In this document: piece by piece, positions 58,517-64,000 of the stretch
Layout: each line of letters starts with the position of its first letter
How positions within the stretch are numbered: the first letter of the stretch is position 1
From: Cokeromyces recurvatus
Taxonomy: Eukaryota > Mucoromycota > Mucoromycetes > Mucorales > Mucoraceae
DNA: 64,000 nucleotides
Direction of reading: 5' to 3'
Assembly (NCBI RefSeq): GCF_025118155.1
Contig: NW_026251397.1
Span: 641,501 to 705,500, forward strand
Made by a program: the position numbers and the translations under genes
Notes under the pieces: model-generated
The model's database searches: none
Seen by the model: only the letters and a program-made list of their open reading frames with translations
What the model was told of the DNA's origin: nothing

Positions 58517-61500
58517 ATGAGTGGACATCCATTTGCCTTTTCATCTGCACCTCTTCGACGTGTTGATGCTATTCAATTTGGCATTCTTTCTCCTGAAGAA
58601 ATTGTAAAGTACCTCATTGACAGAAATCAACGAATTTGTCTATTCATTTTTTTCATTTTTTTTATAGAAAGCAATGTCCGTAGCCAAGATCGAATACCCC
58701 GAATTATATGAAGAAGGCACTCAGAAGCCTAAACCTGCCGGTTTATTAGATCCTCGTATGGGTACAATTGACCGTAACTACAAATGTCAAACTTGTGGTG
58801 AAGGAATGGCAGAGTGTCCAGGCCACTTTGGTCATATTGAACTTGCCAAGCCTATTTATCATATTGGTATATTTTATTAACTGCCATGTTTAAGTTTGAA
58901 GTATTAACTGTCAAGAATTATAGGTTTCTTGTCAAAAGTGAAGAAGATTCTTGAATGTGTTTGCTTTCATTGTTCAAAACTTAAAGTAGATGAGGTAAGT
59001 TTTACATAGTTCTTTTGAATAATTTTTATTGATAGTTTCGTTGTTATTTTTTTTCTTAAAAAAAAAAAAAAACTTCAGTCAAATCCTCGTTTTGAAAGAG
59101 CAAGAAGAATTGCTGATTCTAAAGCAAGACTTAGAGCTGTCTGGGATCTTGCAAAAGCCAAGATGACTTGTGAAGGCAGTGATGATGTTGATGATGATTT
59201 GGATATGAAGGAAGAGTTTGATAGCGGAAAACGTAAAAGCAATCATGGTGGCTGTGGTTATAAGCAGCCTCTCATCCGTAAAGATGGCTTAAAACTATAT
59301 GCTCAATTCCGTCCAAGTCCTGGCGATGTAAGCTTGTTTATAATATATATACATTTGTATATATATTTATAATGGATTGCTAATTATATTACAAACTTAT
59401 TAAATTATATAGGATTCTGGTAATGAAGGAAGACAGCAATTGACTGCAGCTAAAGTATTACAGATTCTCAAAAATATTTCGGATAAAGATATTCGTGATA
59501 TGGGCTTATCAGAAGAATTTGCTAGACCTGAATGGATGATTATCACCGTCTTACCTGTTCCTCCTCCACAAGTTCGTCCATCCATTCAAATGGACGGTAC
59601 TAGTCGTGGTGAAGATGATTTAACTCACAAGTTATCTGATATTTTGAAGGCTAATTCAAATGTAAAGCGTTGCGAATCTGAAGGTGCACCAGTACACGTA
59701 GTTCAAGAATTTGAACAACTTCTACAGGTTTGTCAAATTAATTTATAATTTATAATTACTTGAGAACTTATAATTGCCATATATAGTTCCATATTGCTAC
59801 TTATATGGATAATGATATTGCTGGCCAACCTCAAGCTCTACAGAAGTCCGGTAGACCTCTTAAGTCTATTCGTGCTCGTCTTAAGGGTAAAGAAGGCCGT
59901 CTTCGTGGTAATCTTATGGGTAAACGTGTAGATTTCTCTGCACGTACCGTCATTACTGGTGACCCTAATCTTGCTGTAGATCAAGTTGGTGTCCCACGTA
60001 GTATTGCTCGAAACTTGACTTATCCTGAAATTGTTACCCCATACAATATCGATAAGCTTCAAGCATTAGTTCGTAATGGCCCATTGGAGCACCCTGGTGC
60101 TAAATATGTCATTCGTGATAATGGTGAACGTATTGATTTGCGTTATCGTAAACGTGCTGGTGAAATCCCTCTTCAATATGGTTATAAAGTAGAAAGACAT
60201 ATCAACGATGATGATGTAGTTATCTTTAACCGTCAGCCTTCTCTTCATAAAATGTCTATGATGGGGCATCGTGTTAAGGTTATGCCTTATTCTACTTTCC
60301 GTTTAAATTTGTCAGTTACTTCTCCTTATAACGCAGATTTTGATGGTGATGAAATGAATCTTCATGTTCCACAATCATTAGAAACAAGAGCTGAAATTAC
60401 TGAAATCTGTATGGTTCCTAAACAAATTGTATCTCCTCAATCTAATAAGCCTGTTATGGGTATTGTGCAGGATACACTCTGCGGTATTCGTAAATTTACG
60501 TTACGAGATTGTTTTTTGACAAAGGATTTGGTAATGAATATTGTCATGTGGGTTCCCTCTTGGGATGGCTATATTCCTACTCCTGCCATTCTTAAACCTA
60601 AACCTATGTGGACAGGTAAGCAAATCCTTTCAATGGTTATCCCTAAGGGTATCAACTGCTTGACTTTCCACTCTACTCATCCTGATGGTGAAACAACTTT
60701 GATTTCCCCTGGTGATACTCGTGTTATCATCGAAAATGGTGAGCTTATTTGTGGTATTGTTTGTAAAAAGACAGTTGGTACTTCTAGCGGTGGCCTTGTC
60801 CACACGATCATGAACGAATTAGGACCCGAAGCAGCAAAGAACTTCTTGGGAGGTACTCAACAAGTTGTGAACTATTGGCTCTTACAAAACGGTTTCAGTA
60901 TTGGTATTGGTGATACAATTGCTGATAAAACTTCTATGGCTACAATCACCAATATTATTTCTCAAGCCAAACAACGTGTACAAGAGGTTATTATTACTGC
61001 TCAACAAGATAAGCTTGAAGTTCAACCTGGTATGACATTGCGTGAATCTTTTGAAGCTAAAGTCAACCAAACATTGAATAAAGCTCGTGATGATGCTGGT
61101 AAAATGGCTCAAAACAGTTTAAAGGAAGATAACAATGTTAAGCAGATGGTAATTGCTGGTTCAAAGGGTTCATTTATTAATATCTCTCAAATGTCTGCTT
61201 GTGTTGGTCAACAAAACGTGGAAGGTAAACGTATTCCTTATGGTTTCAAATTCCGTACACTCCCCCACTTTTCAAAGGATGACCATAGTCCCGAAAGTCG
61301 TGGTTTTGTAGAAAATTCTTATTTACGTGGTTTAACACCTACTGAATTTTTCTTTCACGCTATGGGTGGTCGTGAAGGTCTAATCGATACTGCTGTTAAG
61401 ACTGCTGAAACTGGTTACATTCAACGTCGTCTTGTAAAAGCATTGGAAGATGTTATGGTTAAATATGATGGTACTGTTCGTAATTCACTAGGCGATATTA

Positions 61501-64000
61501 TTGAATTTTGTTATGGTGAAGATGGTATGGATGCTATGACAGTTGAAAATCAGAAGTTTGTCTCACTCAGATGTGGTGAAGAAGATTTTATAAAACGTTA
61601 CAAAGTAGACATTATGAATCAAGGCTTTAAAAAGGGTAGCCTTAATTATAATGTATTAAAGACAATTGAAGGTAGTGAGTCTGCTCAGGAATACTTGGAT
61701 CAAGAATTCAACCAATTGAGTATTGATCGTCAATTGTTAAGAACCCAAATCTTCAAGCAAGGTGATGACAGATGGCCTTTGCCAGTTAATCTTCTTCGTT
61801 TAATTACCAACTCTCAGCAAATCTTCCACTTAGACCCTCGTAAGCCTTCTGATATACATCCTCTTCAAGTCATTGATGGTATTAATTCTCTTGTTACACG
61901 TTTGCTTGTTGTCCGTGGCAAGGATAAGATTTCAAATGAAACCCAAAAAAATGCTACACTACTTTTCCAAATTTTGCTTCGTTCAACTTTTGCTGTTAAG
62001 CGTGTAGTTGAAGAATTCCACTTAACTTCTCAAGCTTTTGAATGGTAAAAGATGATCAATTTATTTTTAAAAAGTATTTTTTTTTAAATTTAATATGTAT
62101 GTATATATATGTATATGTATATATATTTTAAAAAAACAGGATTCTCGGAGAAATTGAATCTCGCTTCTTAACTTCAGTTGTAGCACCTGGTGAAATGGTT
62201 GGTACAATTGCTGCTCAATCTATTGGTGAACCTGCTACTCAAATGACATTGAATACTTTCCACTATGCTGGTGTCTCTAGTAAGAATGTCACTCTTGGTG
62301 TACCTCGTTTGAAGGAAATTATCAATGTTGCTAAGAATATTAAGACCCCTCGTCTTGAAGTCTGGCTTGACGCTGAAAGATCTCGTAATATTGAATTAGC
62401 TAAAGAAGTGCAGGTTTATCTTGAACATACTACATTACAAAAGATCACATCAGTAACTGAAATTTATTACGATCCTGACCCAAGAAATACAGTAATTGAA
62501 GAAGATGCTGATTTTGTAGATACCTACTATCAACTTGAAGATGATAATTCACCATTTGTTACTCGTGTTTCACCATGGTTACTCCGTATTGAATTGAATC
62601 GTGGTATGATGATTGATAAGCGTCTTAATATTACTGAAGTTGTTCAGAAAATCACTGAAGAATTCCGTAATGATCTTCATGTCATTGGTAGTGACGAAAA
62701 CTCCGAGAAATTGATTATTCGTTGTAGAGTTATGTTAGATGAGAATGAAGAGAAGGAGATGGATGATGAAGAAGGTAGACCTGAAGAGGACACTTTCCTT
62801 CGTAAATTGGAAGCTAGTATGTTAAGCTCAATTGATCTTCGTGGTATACCCGGTATTAAAAAAGTCTATATCGTTGAACGTAAAAATACTGCTCTTAGTG
62901 AGAAGGGCATATTCGAGACTACTACAGAATGGGGTCTTGATACGGATGGTATCAATCTTCAACAAGTTATGTGTCAAATAGGTGTAGATGAAACTCGTAC
63001 TTACTCCAATAATACTGTTGAAATTATGGAGGTACTTGGTATTGAGGCTACTCGTAAGGCACTTCTTAAGGAATTACGTAACGTTATTGAATTCGATGGT
63101 TCTTATGTTAACTATCGTCACTTGGCTTTGCTTTGTGATGTTATGACTAATCGTGGTCACTTAATGGCCATTACTCGTCATGGTATTAATAGAGCAGAGA
63201 CTGGTGCTTTAATGAGATGCTCTTTTGAAGAAACTGTTGAAATTCTTATGGAAGCCGCAGCAGTTGGTGAGCTTGATGATTGTAAGGGTGTTACAGAAAA
63301 TATTATGTTAGGTCAAACTGCACCTCTTGGTACTGGTGAATTTGATGTGATGTTAGATGAAGAAATGTTGCAAACTGTTCCTCAAGATCACAGACAGAAT
63401 ATGCCAATGGGCTTGGCTGGTGATATGACCGGATTTGCTACACCTGGTCCAGGTTATATGACTCCTAATATGGCGACTCCATACGACACACGTTCACCTG
63501 ATTGGGTTGATTTCTCACAGCCTTCATCACCTTCAGAGCCGATGTTCTCTCCTATTGGTAATTCAGGTGCTGTTGGTTCAATTACTAGTCCTTGGCGTGG
63601 AGATCTTAGCCCATATGCACAGAGCCCTACATATTCTCCTACATCACCAGGATATTCACCTTCGAGTCCATCATATGCAGCTTCCCCTGGTTATTCACCA
63701 GCTTCTCCTACTTATTCACCCACGAGCCCTTCATATTCACCCACTAGCCCAAGCTATTCACCAACTAGTCCAAGCTATTCACCTACTAGTCCTAGTTACT
63801 CACCAACGAGTCCTAGTTACTCACCTACTAGTCCTAGTTATTCACCTACCAGTCCTAGTTATAGCCCTACGTCACCAAGCTATAGTCCCACATCGCCTAG
63901 TTATAGCCCTACATCACCTAGTTACAGTCCTACTAGTCCAAGTTATAGCCCAACTTCGCCTAGTTATTCACCTACTAGTCCAAGCTATAGCCCTACTTCA
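58517..64000 (+). CDS. RPB1: RNA polymerase II largest subunit RPB1 (3' partial)
   Basis: Catalytic largest subunit of RNA polymerase II. Exons: 58517-58603, 58668-58866, 58924-58994, 59079-59327, 59413-59727, 59787-62044, 62140 to beyond 64000; 1680 residues visible. Clamp zinc [20 protein letters not shown], then [32 protein letters not shown], the catalytic [10 protein letters not shown] at about 60330 (Mg-binding aspartates intact), bridge-helix and trigger-loop region ([20 protein letters not shown]), and the jaw. The C-terminal domain starts at 63632: two or three degenerate heptads ([27 protein letters not shown]) then 13 perfect YSPTSPS and a truncated one at the edge. The gene continues to the right of the window. 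Confidence 0.99.
63632..64000 (+). repeat. RPB1: RPB1 CTD heptad repeat array
   Basis: Four divergent units followed by at least 13 exact YSPTSPS repeats, encoded with heterogeneous Ser codons (TCA, AGC, AGT, TCG, TCT), so the protein repeat is conserved while the DNA repeat is diverging. Truncated by the window edge. Confidence 0.97.

Noticed and set aside
1..64000. Biosynthetic cluster, defence island, CRISPR array or integrated virus
   Set aside because: Genes are unrelated housekeeping genes with fungal introns; no direct-repeat array, polyketide or nonribosomal peptide modules, capsid or phage genes.

Overview
The window is a piece of nuclear genome from a fungus, most likely an early-diverging, very AT-rich member of Mucoromycota (Mucorales type). 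This is inferred from short GT-AG introns (about 50-110 bp) in nearly every gene, fungal gene sets (OMS1, ROM2-type RhoGEF, GAL83-type AMPK beta subunit, ELP1, RPB1 with a YSPTSPS tail), very long A or T homopolymers, and gene-dense housekeeping content. No prokaryotic, organellar or viral segment was seen. Exons below were placed by hand from splice signals, reading phase and family conservation. For almost all genes the exon lengths sum to an exact multiple of three.

Layout. 1-2085 eIF2B epsilon (5' end outside the window); 2336-2935 RNA polymerase I subunit RPA12; 3905-5833 dynactin p50; 6196-6754 a decayed ferric-reductase-like fragment; 7560-11324 POL5; 11965-13154 a cyclin T/K/CTK2-type cyclin; 13579-14712 NF-YC/HAP5; 14969-16535 (-) eIF4A; 16643-17625 (-) OMS1-like methyltransferase; 18281-19274 ribosomal protein uS19 (RPS15); 19373-21384 (-) secreted S28 serine peptidase; 21963-23209 (-) secreted double-psi-barrel protein; 24025-26185 NRAMP metal transporter; 26700-30651 (-) Rho1 GEF with CNH domain (5' end unresolved); 31759-32705 a Cys-motif protein of unknown function; 33530-34920 a multi-pass membrane protein; 35181-36107 exosome subunit RRP46; 36812-36883 (-) tRNA-Lys(CUU); 37420-38377 a dead Tc1/mariner copy; 40245-40649 a small putative zinc-finger ORF; 41162-42127 DENR/TMA22; 42404-43883 SSO1-type syntaxin; 44006-45947 (-) four-LIM protein; 46191-47790 GMPPA-type nucleotidyltransferase; 48312-49173 casein kinase 2 beta; 49327-50825 AMPK beta; 50971-51894 (-) ribulose-phosphate 3-epimerase; 52154-52429 (-) orphan ORF; 52667-56828 (-) ELP1; 58517 to the right edge RPB1, cut inside its C-terminal repeat.

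Functional themes are core gene expression (Pol I, Pol II, an elongation-type cyclin, Elongator, exosome, rDNA-linked POL5), translation initiation (eIF2B, eIF4A, DENR, uS19) and cell-surface/secretory biology (RhoGEF, syntaxin, LIM protein, GMPPA, secreted proteins). The genes are not an operon-like or biosynthetic cluster, and I found no convincing novel multi-gene system. The points most worth a second look are the reading-frame break in AMPK beta at an A7 run, several extremely small coding exons (3, 5, 10, 13 and 15 nt), the two genomic fossils, the secreted Tyr/Asp-rich double-psi-barrel protein, the Cys-motif protein at 31.8 kb, and the dense set of 30-58 nt dA:dT tracts.
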